DNA of 31,656 bases. Origin: Selaginella moellendorffii. Its lineage: Eukaryota > Streptophyta > Lycopodiopsida > Selaginellales > Selaginellaceae. The position numbers were made by a program, and so were the translations under genes. The stretch covers positions 1-31,656 of the forward strand of contig NW_003314309.1 of the NCBI RefSeq assembly GCF_000143415.4. The letters are read 5' to 3'. This document shows, piece after piece, positions 1 to 8,728 of the stretch (positions within the stretch are counted from its first letter, which is position 1; each line of letters begins with the position of its first letter). The notes beneath the pieces are model-generated. The model had not been told where the DNA came from. It was given only the letters and a program-made list of their open reading frames with translations, and did not search any database.

Positions 1-2307
1 CGGTTATCTCTCGGGGTTTTTCCTGCCACCTGGGCCGAGCTTCCATCGCTGGCTCGCCTGGACCTCTCGCAAAACGGCCTCTCCTCGCTGGAAGTCCCTT
101 GCAAAAATACGCAGCTCAACCTCCTCAACTTGAGCTCCAATTCCCTGCAAGAGTTCCCCGGAAATCTCTCCAACCTCAAGAGTTTGGAAAGCCTGGACCT
201 CAGTGGGAACTTCTTAACAGTGGCCGGACTCCCAAAGTTTAGCTTGACGCTGCGATCGCTCAACCTGTCCATCAACAACTTAACTGGGAGCTTTTCCATT
301 GGTGGTAACCTGGGACTGGAGGCACTGGAACTCTCGCAGAACGGACTCAGCGGCTCCATTCCAGAAACTTTCGGGGAGATGACGAACTTGAAGCGCCTGG
401 ACATATCGTATAACAGGTTTAGAGGAGATCTACCCGATATTTGGAGCAAGAACTTGGAGCTCAGGTACATGCGTATCTCCAACAATTCGCTCCATGGTGG
501 TTTGCCACCGAGCTTGAGAAGGCTACGCAAGCTCTCTGTTTTACGCGCTGCATACAACTCTCTCTCCGGGCCACTGGAGCTGGAAGATGGCAACTTTGCA
601 AGCATCGAGGTTTTGAACCTCGGGCTAAACGGGTTTAGCGGAACGATCCCGGCTACGCTGGGAAGCTTGAGGAACTTGAAGATCCTGGTTCTCACGGGGA
701 ATCATTTTAGTGGCGCCATACCACTGGAGCTTGGAAACTGGTCGAACATCAGAGAGATATGGCTTGACAGCAATAACTTGACTGGAACAATCCCAGGCGA
801 GCTCTCGAAGCTCTCGCATCTCCAGAGGGTGGTTCTCACGGGGAATCGTTTTAGTGGCGCCATACCGTCGGAGCTTGGAAACTGGTCGAACATCAGGGAG
901 ATATGGCTCAACAACAATAACTTGACTGGAACAATCCCAGGCGAGCTCTCGAAGCTCTCGCATCTCCAGAAGCTGGTTCTCACGGGGAATCGTTTTAGTG
1001 GCGCCATACCTCCAGAGCTTGGAAACTGGTCGAACATCAAAGAGATATGGCTCGATAGCAATAACTTGACTGGAACAATCCCAGGCGAGCTCTCGAAGCT
1101 CTCGCATCTCCAGCAGCTGGTTCTCACGGGGAATCGTTTTAGTGGCGCCATCCCAGGCGAGCTCTCGAAGCTCTCGCATCTCCAAAGGGTGGTTCTCATG
1201 GGGAATCGTTTTAGTGGCGCCATACCTCCGGAGCTTGGAAACTGGTCAAACATCAGGGAGATATGGCTCAACGGCAATGATTTGACTGGAACAATCCCAG
1301 GCGAGCTCTCGAAGCTCTCACATCTCCAGCAGCTAGTTCTCAGCAGTAACGACATCGGTGGGGAGCTCCCTTCTGGACTCTCCAACTGCACTGAGCTCGT
1401 CGTTCTCTGGCTGGGGCAGAACAAGTTCTCTGGAAATCTCCCTGACAGCTTCGGGAATTTGAGCCGCCTGCTCCTTCTGTCGCTTTCCAGCAACGATCTT
1501 GTCGGTTCAATCCCGGCCATATTGCAAAACATGTCGTCTCTGCAGTTCCTCTTCCTCTCAAACAACAGCTTCAGCGGCTCCATACCGGACTGGCTTCCCA
1601 GGCTCACGAACTTACGAGCCATGGACTTCTCGGTTAACAGGTTCTCTGGGGAGATGCCAGAAAGCATTGGCCGACTGTTTGCCAACGTCCAGCTTTACAA
1701 CAAGAACAAACGGTCTGTGATGATTCAAACCACGCGAGGACTCCTCTACAACGGCTTCGCCTTCCCGACCTCCATAGACTTCTCCTTCAACCAGCTGACT
1801 GGAAGCATTCCAGCTGCCATTGGCGACCTCTACAAGCTCCAGGTGCTGCACCTGAGCCACAACCAGCTAACAGGTCCCATTCCCGAGTCCCTGGGGAAGG
1901 CAAGGAATCTCTCCTGGGTGGAGCTTGCGAGCAATCGTCTCAATGGCTCCATACCATCGTCCGTGGCGGACCTCTCGTTTCTCACCATCTTCGACGTCTC
2001 CAACAACAGCCTGGTGGGACGGATACCTGACAGCCCGCAACTCTCGTCCATGGACGCGGCTCTCTTCGCTGGGAATCACCTCTGTGGCTTGCCACTGACC
2101 AACACCTGTTCGAGCACTGCTATGCCGCCACATAAGCTTAGAACAGAGGGACAAGGTGGTAGCGAACAGGACCAAAGAGAGGTGATAACACTTGTCAGCG
2201 TTGCCATCTTCGTGGCAGCCTTCTTCAACGCGTTCTTCTGGACCTACTTTGCGGCAAACCGCAGAGCTCATTCCCAGCTCTGTGGATGCTGGCAATCAAA
2301 TCTCTAG
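1..2307 (+). CDS. LRR receptor-like protein, copy A (5' end outside window)
   Basis: Frame 1 is open from the left edge to the TAG at 2305-2307, so the signal peptide and the true ATG lie outside the window. The product is a plant receptor-like protein: extracellular leucine-rich repeats of the LxxLxLxxNxLxGxIP type, a short non-LRR island, a C-terminal Cys-containing cap (CGLPLTNTC), one transmembrane helix and a tail of about 15 residues with no kinase. By family knowledge such proteins sense ligands at the plasma membrane and signal through partner kinases. It is nearly identical to the complete copy at 18956-21712. It differs by having 4.5 rather than 6 units of the 144-bp repeat and by small indels in the first 20 bases. 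No intron is needed. The last 12 bp overlap the convergent PPR reading frame. Confidence 0.9.
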   Translation, partial: RLSLGVFPATWAELPSLARLDLSQNGLSSLEVPCKNTQLNLLNLSSNSLQEFPGNLSNLKSLESLDLSGNFLTVAGLPKFSLTLRSLNLSINNLTGSFSIGGNLGLEALELSQNGLSGSIPETFGEMTNLKRLDISYNRFRGDLPDIWSKNLELRYMRISNNSLHGGLPPSLRRLRKLSVLRAAYNSLSGPLELEDGNFASIEVLNLGLNGFSGTIPATLGSLRNLKILVLTGNHFSGAIPLELGNWSNIREIWLDSNNLTGTIPGELSKLSHLQRVVLTGNRFSGAIPSELGNWSNIREIWLNNNNLTGTIPGELSKLSHLQKLVLTGNRFSGAIPPELGNWSNIKEIWLDSNNLTGTIPGELSKLSHLQQLVLTGNRFSGAIPGELSKLSHLQRVVLMGNRFSGAIPPELGNWSNIREIWLNGNDLTGTIPGELSKLSHLQQLVLSSNDIGGELPSGLSNCTELVVLWLGQNKFSGNLPDSFGNLSRLLLLSLSSNDLVGSIPAILQNMSSLQFLFLSNNSFSGSIPDWLPRLTNLRAMDFSVNRFSGEMPESIGRLFANVQLYNKNKRSVMIQTTRGLLYNGFAFPTSIDFSFNQLTGSIPAAIGDLYKLQVLHLSHNQLTGPIPESLGKARNLSWVELASNRLNGSIPSSVADLSFLTIFDVSNNSLVGRIPDSPQLSSMDAALFAGNHLCGLPLTNTCSSTAMPPHKLRTEGQGGSEQDQREVITLVSVAIFVAAFFNAFFWTYFAANRRAHSQLCGCWQSNL
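700..1347 (+). repeat. 144-bp in-frame LRR repeat array, 4.5 units
   Basis: Units begin at 700, 844, 988, 1132 (a half unit of 72 bp) and 1204. Each full unit encodes two 24-residue LRRs, starting N[RH]FSGAIP and continuing through GNWSNI.EIWL and NNLTGTIPGELSKLSHLQ. The half unit joins NRFSGAIP directly to GELSKLSHLQ, so one internal LRR pair has collapsed without a frameshift. Unit-to-unit DNA identity is far higher than between other LRRs of the same gene. Confidence 0.95.
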
Positions 2308-4676
2308 CTCGTCCACCATGTTGCTGCCGTCCTTTCTACCTTCCAGTTTGTAATCCATCACGACTGCTTGATGAAGTGAACTCTTCTTATCCGCTTTCAA
2401 GGCCGCCTCCTGTATAGTCTTGAGCTTATCATGATCCTCCCACAGCCCCGCGCTCCGGTAGATGCTCGCCAGCAGAACGTACGCAGCCGAGTCATTCTCG
2501 TCGATCTTCGTCAGTGCCTCAAACGCACTTCCACTTACAGCAGGCCCCGAGGACGCTCCTCCAAACCACAGCATCCGCTCTCAAAGGCATGCTCTCGAGG
2601 ACTTTCAAGGCCTCTTCCAGTCGGTTACGAGATCCACCAAGCTGCTGTAGTGATGAATCCCGCAAACAATGCCAGAGTCCGGGTCCATTGCCTGGAAAAA
2701 CTCCCTGCCTCGTTCAACTAGGCCGCCGTGGCTGCAAGCAATGATGACCGAGACAAACGTGATTGCGTTTGCTCGCACGCCATCTTCTCGCATCTCGCGA
2801 AAGGCTTCGAACACGCGCGACGTGTCACCCTGTTGGCCGAATCCCGTGATCAGTGCATTCCAGGCGACGATATCTCGGACTGCCAGAGATCCAAACAAGT
2901 GCTCGGCCGCACTCATAACTCCGCACTTCCTGTAGAAGTTTACTCCCCACAACTTGATCGTCTTCCAGCCCACGCCTGTAAAGCTCAGCCTGGATTTTCC
3001 TTCCACTCCAAGAGTTCCAGCCCGAGCTCACTCTCACCGTTGTCTATATATCCCTGTATCAAGCTCGTCCAAACGACAACGTCCCGGCTACGCATGCGTT
3101 TGAAAACTGCTCGAGCTTTCACCATATCTCCACACTTGGCATACATGTCCACCAAGCTGCTCCCGACAAATCTGTGCTCGCAGCGTCCAAACTTCGCGGC
3201 GAGAGAATGAATCTCCATCCCCTTTTCTAGGCTCTGGATTCGCACTAGCTTTCCATCTTCTCGCGGAACAGGTGCCTCGGACGCTGAAAGGTGGACGCAG
3301 GCCATGAGCGCAGCAACAAACGTTCTCTCGTCCGGATCGTCCTCCCGAGCCATGCCGAAGAACAGCTCCAAGGCCAGCTTGCTGTCTCCACTTACATCGG
3401 CCAGCCATGCCATCAAAGACCTTGCGAGCTTCCTCTAGCTTCTCACACTTCGCGTACATATCGATCAGAGTGTTCCCCACGAACACGTCCTCACAGCACC
3501 TGTTGTTTGAAGCTTCACCGTGGATAGCCACCCCGGTTTCCAAGCTCTTTCTCTTCACGAGTTTGCCGTCGACATCCACCGCTTCTTCTCGCATTGCCGA
3601 GCTCGCACAGGCGGCAAGCGCAGCAACACACGTCCGAGAGTTTGGACAGCACCCAGATAGCTTCATATCTTCGAAGAACACGAGAGCCAGCTCGCTTTCC
3701 CCGTTGTCCACAAAGCCTTGTTCAAGCTCGTCCAGAGCACGACATCACGACGAGGCATGCTCTCGAAAACCATCCGCGCGTCGACCATGCTCCCACACTT
3801 TGAGTACATGGTACTTGGCTGCTCCCCACGAACATATCTCCGCAGCAGTGGCTTTTCACAGCTCCATCGTGAACAGCGAGCCCCTTCTCCAGGCTCTTCG
3901 TCTTCCCCATCTTTTGGTGGCCTCCTCTTTCACTGCTAGATTCGCACAGCCCTTGGCAGCAGCAACGAAAGTCCGAGAGTTTGGCGAGCAGCCCATCTTC
4001 CCAAAGAACTCGAGAGCGACCTCGCTTTCTCCATTCTCTACGTATCCCAGTATCAACGCGTTCCAGGAGACCACGTCTCGCTGTGGCATCTCATCGAAGA
4101 CCGATCGAGCATCGAGCATGATGCCGCACTTAGTTCGAGAGGAAAACGTCTTCGCTGCAAGACGGTCCCATCTGCTTGGCTTGAGAATGGATGCCTCTGC
4201 CGGTCTCGAGACTAGCCTCCTTGACGAGCTTCCCATCGACCAAAACAGCGTCTTCCTTCGCCGCAAGGCTGCTACAAGCCTTTGCCGCGTCCTGGAGTTT
4301 GGCTTGCAGCCCGACCGCCTGGCTTGCATCCTCTCGAAGAGATCCAGAGCCACATCGCTCTCGCCATTGGAGACGTAGCCCAGCATCAAGGACATCACGT
4401 TTGGGTGAAGAATGCTGTCGAACACGCGGCGGGAATCCTCCATGCTGCCGCATTTCTCGTACATGTCCACCAGCGCATTGACAACATGGATCCCCAGCTG
4501 CTTGCTCTCCGCCGCCTGGGCGTGGATCGCCCAGGCGCAAATTGCCCTTGCGCAAATCCGTTGTGACCTTCAACGCCGACACCTGCTGATCGGGCGCCCG
4601 CGGCGGCGCTGCCGAAGGAGCGAATGCTGGTGCGGCGTATCGAATCGCTGCCGTCGCCAAGTCCCATCCATCGCAA
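2296..4676 (-). pseudogene. PLS-class PPR protein pseudogene (E-type), copy A
   Basis: The minus strand encodes pentatricopeptide repeats, but in about nine pieces in shifting frames. Clear motifs include VDMYEKCGSMEDSRRVFD, RDVVSWNALILGYVENGE, GNTLIDMYAKCEKLEEARKVF and ACSHGGLVERGREFF. The end (AAYVLLASIYRSAGLWED) is E-domain-like, with no DYW domain. PPR proteins normally bind organellar RNA for editing or processing. Frame changes fall near 4550, 4295, 4135, 3915, 3720, 3425, 2990 and 2600. The N-terminal frame (…QQVSALKVTTDLRKG) has no ATG before an upstream stop, and the nearest ATGs (4676, 4680) are in other frames. Relative to copy B, a stretch near 3003 encoding PNSQTLVAG is deleted. 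The final codons overlap the LRR gene tail to tail. A functional gene would need several sequence errors, so pseudogene is preferred. Confidence 0.85.
4513..4537. repeat. Palindrome with 7-nt loop, orientation 1
   Basis: Nine-base arms (cgcctgggc and gcccaggcg) flank the loop gtggatc. On the minus strand this reads GCG ATC CAC GCC CAG, giving AIHAQ, the expected PPR motif, so this is probably the ancestral orientation. The copy B site at 23724-23748 has the same arms with the loop reversed. Confidence 0.9.
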
Positions 4677-4677
4677 G

Positions 4678-4720
4678 AACCCTAAAAATTTGCAAGGAGC
4701 AAAGCCCTAACCCTAAAAAC
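4678..4720 (-). promoter_or_regulatory. Telo-box-like AACCCTA elements upstream of the PPR frame
   Basis: Two or three overlapping ACCCTAA-type motifs occur at about 4679-4687 and 4704-4718. Plant promoters of organellar and translation-related genes often carry such telo-boxes close to the start. Copy B has only one short CCCTAAA left at the matching place. Function is inferred from motif and position only. Confidence 0.4.
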
Positions 4721-4795
4721 ATGGAAATTCAACCAAGGCCGTCGATTCAAGAATATCTGACGGTTGGAAATGAATCGGGGACCATTAGCCTGGAA

Positions 4796-5024
4796 AAACC
4801 TTGAAGGAAAAATCGCCCTGTACAACCCAGCGTAGCCTTGGATGCGAACAATGTGCCTCAGCGCGCTCGCATCTCCGGTCGCCCTCGAGTTAAGTCGATC
4901 GGAAACACCGCTGAAAACAGGAACTATGGCGATCAAGCGTAATCGCTCTTAAGACTCTTACCTGTTGAGGCAGCGATTCCTGCTACTCCACCGGAGATCA
5001 AGCTCGTCACCATCCTACTCGGGC
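4796..5024 (-). pseudogene. Mitochondrial carrier (SLC25-type) remnant, copy A
   Basis: Two exon-like pieces remain. The first, 4962-5024, encodes MVTSLISGGVAGIAAST and ends at CAACAG|gtaaga. A 51-bp intron (4911-4961, ending ttttcag) follows. The second piece, from 4910, reads AVFPIDLTR in phase with the first, which is the PxDxx[KR] signature of mitochondrial carriers. After a deletion near 4884 the frame changes and continues ALRHIVRIQGYAGLYRAIFP, matching the carrier G-L-Y-R loop. Only about a third of a normal 300-residue carrier is present, with no start or end, so it is a dead fragment. Upstream DNA to 5110 may hold another exon (STIALVNTVLTSLGLLALHV), which is less certain. The exact carrier subfamily cannot be told. 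Confidence 0.65.
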
Positions 5025-6923
5025 CTGAAAGTAAACATGCAACGCCAGGAGGCCTAAGCTTGTCAAAACTGTGTTTACCAATGCGATGGTGCTCTGTGCC
5101 TGTAAAGCTTTTCCAAAAATTTCTCACACTCTGAAACTAAAAAAAAATCCAACTTTGAGCGTTCCAGTAGTTGTAGAGAGTGTCATACAAGCAGAAGATT
5201 ATCGCAATCGTTGGGCCTATGGCAGGAGTCAAGTCTGTGGCATTTGGCAGGGAGGAAAACCAATACCAAAAGTGTCGGTCAGAGTTCCTTATAAAGGCTA
5301 AGAAAGCTCTCCTGTTGATGGATTGTGAAAAGGGTGTGATAGATGCGGATGCACAGCAACATCTACACGCAAGAGCACGAAAGCTGTCAAGGGAACAACC
5401 AACAACAAAGATCACAAAGCTCAAGGTGAGGAAATTTAGGAGAAGACTCAGGAACAAGATCCTGAACATGTAACCACTTTGCAGGTTCCAAGCTTACAGT
5501 CGTCAAACTAGAGTGTAATGTGAACATGACCCAGCAGGAGCAGTCTCCAGCATCTCCACTGCACACAGCAACACCAACACAACTAGTTCTCAATGCTGAT
5601 GCCGATGCCGACAACATGCTGCATCACTGCAAACACCACAGTTGAGAGCATCCTGAGCAGGAGTGACACTGCAAGCCTGAGCTTACATTGGATCTTAAGC
5701 TTGGCATTTCTCCAGTTTGTGGACAAAATGCAGTGTCTCCAGTCAACACCATAGATGCCGATACCAACAGATTTTGCGAGGCTTTTCCACAACAAGCAGA
5801 TGAGCATTTTCATGTGAGACAGAGTCCAATCAACACCTTTGTCTACCAGCCCCTAGATGCGAAGTTCACGAAGATCCAGAACCATATTCTCCAGCTCAAG
5901 AGGAGCATTCGAGGTACAACTTTCTAGGATCTGTATGCACAAAGACTTAGTGCATGAACAAGGAACTCCCCAAGGAGAATGCAGAGCTTTGCAATGAGAT
6001 CCGACAACTCAAGGTGAAGCAGCTGTAGGGATAGGGTGTGCTATAACAAAAGAACAAGTTCAAGAATGAGCTCTCTGAAGTTATAGCAGCAACAAAACAG
6101 CCCAATGCCATGGAGAAGTGAGAGCTTCAAGATGAAACTCAATTCAGTTATCGGAGAAAAGTGGAGCATAAAAAATCAACTTTATATTTAGAAACATCAT
6201 CTAAAGTCTTGAAATTTAAACCTTGAAACTCAAGAACAAGAATGAGTGGCAATTGCCCCATGTAGAATAAATTAAGGGGGTGAGTTAACACTCAAATTCT
6301 CTTGAGTACTCTAAATTTTGAGCAAATGGACGTGCATTAATGATAGAAGGCTGGAGTACAAAGAAAGGGATCGATGCAAATCTTATCTTTGCTTATGACT
6401 TTGACAAAAGGTTTTTTAGGGATTAAAGGACTCAAGTCATTCCTTTTTTACTTTTTATATGTTTATTCATGTCTAGCTGAAGCAAAATGCAAAATCAAGT
6501 CAAACAAATGTAGTAGTAAGCATCCACTCTACTCTCACCTTTTCTCTTTCACTCTTATTTTCTTTCCTCTTTCTTTCTTTTCTAGTACAAGTTTTTAGTA
6601 TATAGACTTTTACCCAAGTTTTTAAGAATGACTTGTTCTAACCTTTAAAGAGATGATTGCAAAATATATGAACTTTCAACATTTAGATTGAGATGGATAT
6701 TTGCCATTTCTTTGTTCGTGTTTCACCTTATAAACTTTTGTATGGTCATTATTTGATATTGCTAATAGAGTTGAGTTTACTTTCATGATTGCTATAGGCT
6801 GCCAATATTAAGTTTTGGGATCAATATTTAATAAGCATTCTTCTACTCATTTGAGTGGAGTTTATTCAGCACTTAAGCTGTATATAAGTGGGATAATAAC
6901 AACACAACAACTTCCATCATCGT
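5025..6923. other. Copy-A-only spacer with unidentified degenerate coding-like DNA
   Basis: This stretch is absent from copy B. From 5140 to 6130 base composition is coding-like. Plus-strand frames show hydrophilic, partly coiled-coil peptides, for example 5180-5473 ending KVRKFRRRLRNKILNM, 5688-5930 ending LQLKRSIRGTTF, and NAELCNEIRQLKVKQL near 5975-6026, all interrupted by stops. I do not recognise the family; a retroelement gag-like or host gene fragment are both possible. From 6180 to 6920 the DNA is AT-rich with no credible gene. Confidence 0.4.
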
Positions 6924-7190
6924 CCATCAGTGGAGTACAAAGTGGATGATTTAGTATTAATCTATTTTCCCAATGTTACAGTATATGGTTTGTCTAAGGG
7001 GCTCCTTATTCAATAGAAGGGACCATATTAAGTGTTATGGTAAGTTAAACTGCATGTTTATAAAGTTTGGCAAAACATTCAACAAACTAATCCTCTAAAA
7101 ATTATGCATATGGAATAACTTAAACACTTTGTATAAAGGAATCCACTAATGCCTCTTTCTGATGTTCCTCTAGATCCTAGTTTGTTAACC
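6924..7190 (+). mobile_element. Ty3/gypsy Pol (integrase C-terminus) remnant
   Basis: One plus-strand frame, with several stop codons, reads PSVEYKVDDLVLIYFPN, then GLSKGLL..KGPY.V, then MHME.LKHFV.RNPLMPLSD and VPLDPSL. This follows the end of gypsy-type integrases (VGDLV…GPY.V…VHV.RLK.F…). The multiple stops make it a dead fragment. It lies in the 2.6 kb present only in copy A. No LTR pair or primer-binding site could be identified around it. Confidence 0.6.
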
Positions 7191-7528
7191 TGAAAACCTT
7201 AACTACCTTTCATCCTTTTAAAAGAATAGGATGATATGAAGTTTAAGTGTATAGTTATGATGTTGCATATAAATATTAGTATAATTTTTTAGACCACTCA
7301 CTTTTGTATATAAACTATGGTTTTTATGCTAATTAAGATGCATATTTCTATATGCACTAAGAGTGCTACTTAAACTATAAGTGAGGCTAGAAAATAAACC
7401 CTTTTAATGGCATCTTTCTCAATATTAGATCAAGAGAGTAATAAATAGCTCAATGAAGTTATCAGTCTTTATACTTTTTCTTAGTGAAAATCTTATAACT
7501 TAATTATTTTATTAGTACTATATACTTA
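7191..7528. other. AT-rich spacer without recognisable gene
   Basis: Only short random ORFs are present. It belongs to the copy-A-specific block and ends where similarity to copy B resumes (tatacttaat near 7521). Confidence 0.6.
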
Positions 7529-7551
7529 ATATATATATATATATATATATA
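7529..7551. repeat. (AT)n microsatellite
   Basis: About eleven AT dinucleotides lie exactly at the point where copy A and copy B resume similarity. Copy B has only a short non-repetitive stretch here (tatacttaatatacatatct, 24113-24132). Confidence 0.9.
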
Positions 7552-7846
7552 AAATCAATATAATTCATTAGGAGTAGGTATAATATAACTAGTAAATTTT
7601 AGAAATATAATAGATTTACATTTAAATAGGACAGAAAAAAAAGTTAAATAGAGAATGGATAAAAATGAAAATACAAGTGATAGAGAAAAAACCATTGATA
7701 TTTTATCACTTGAAAAGTTCTTCACCACTTAAGAAATAATAAGCTTAAATAGAATATTAATTATATAGTATTTTAATTCCTTTAAAAAATTAAATATCCT
7801 TAATTTTTTTAAGGGGAGGTAAACTCCTGAATTTTGACTTCTTAGG
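7552..7846. other. AT-rich spacer shared with copy B
   Basis: No gene is seen. The sequence aligns with about 24133-24440 with many single-base differences, including a shared 'cacttgaaaagttcttcacc' stretch. Confidence 0.6.
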
Positions 7847-8160
7847 AGGTCACCCAACCAAGTACCATTCAAACCCAAGAACACTTAACCCAAAATATCC
7901 CAAAATTCTTAACTGATTGAAAAAAAATATACATTCTTATTTATGGGCCCTTTCCTTGTATATTTGAACTATCTCTCAAATTATTTTAAACTTCCCGGGA
8001 GAGGTCACTTAGCCCAGTACCATTCAAACCTAAAGATGCTTAACTCCAAATATTTTAAGACCCTTAACCGATTGAAAAAAGAGGTGCATTCTTATTCATA
8101 GGCCTTTTCTTTCTATATTTAAACCTTATGAACTGTTTCTCGAGTTATTCTCTTTAGTTA
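7847..8160. repeat. Two imperfect ~155-bp direct repeats
   Basis: The repeats start at 7847 and 8002 (aggtcac…agtaccattcaaacc). Each contains cttaac[ct]gattgaaaaaa, a 'cattcttatt.at.ggcc' block and a ctcaaattatt/ctcgagttatt end. In copy B related units lie at about 24427-24590 and 24945-25110, pushed apart by about 350 bp. No coding content is seen; it is probably dispersed repeat DNA. Confidence 0.7.
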
Positions 8161-8728
8161 CTAACAAAAGCATTTAAGGTTACCAAATGGTATTACTTAA
8201 AAAACAAGCAAGTATATTTTTAAGGGCAATTTGTAATGTATGTGGTTTTTACCCTTTATTTTATAGTGATTTACTATAGGATAACCACAAAGTAGAACTT
8301 AAACCCTCTATATGCCACATGTCATATACCACATGTCTAAAGTACAATGGTGTGGAACCCAAGTTTTAGAGCCTTAACCCATTGAACGAAAGAACAATGC
8401 TAAACTTTTAGATATGGACCCAAGGAGCAAAAGTATTAAAGCATGGAGTAACTCCCAAATGTATAACTCAAGTAGCGAAGGGACATGAGCACGGAGCAAC
8501 TTGGAATAGTCCTAAAGCATCTAACATCTCAATACTAAAACCAACACGCAAAATAGAGCCAAACAAAGTTTAATGCTATTTCAATATATTAATGCATAAT
8601 GCAAAAATACTTCACCAATTAACATGGTATGAAACTTGGGGTTTAGATGTAAGCCAAATGCAAAACAAGGACAAACACACAAGTGGAAGCTAAATTATAC
8701 TTCAAGTTAGTTAACCATGTTATCCCTA
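8161..8728. other. AT-rich spacer downstream of MSH3 copy A
   Basis: The spacer aligns with about 25110-25600 of copy B. No missing MSH3 C-terminal exon (YKL.PG…SFG helix-turn-helix region) could be found here on the minus strand. Nothing else is recognised. Confidence 0.6.

Noticed and set aside
2431-4804. Several plus-strand frames of 60-320 residues over the PPR region
   Set aside because: They are complements of the PPR repeats (Ser/Arg-rich, low complexity), with no family features.
6374-6598. 74-residue hydrophobic frame in the copy A spacer
   Set aside because: It is a pyrimidine-rich AT stretch giving Leu/Phe/Ser codons; no homologue in copy B and no gene features.
7847-8160. 155-bp repeats as a CRISPR-like or satellite array
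   Set aside because: There are only two imperfect units in a plant spacer and no regular spacers; dispersed repeat DNA is simpler.
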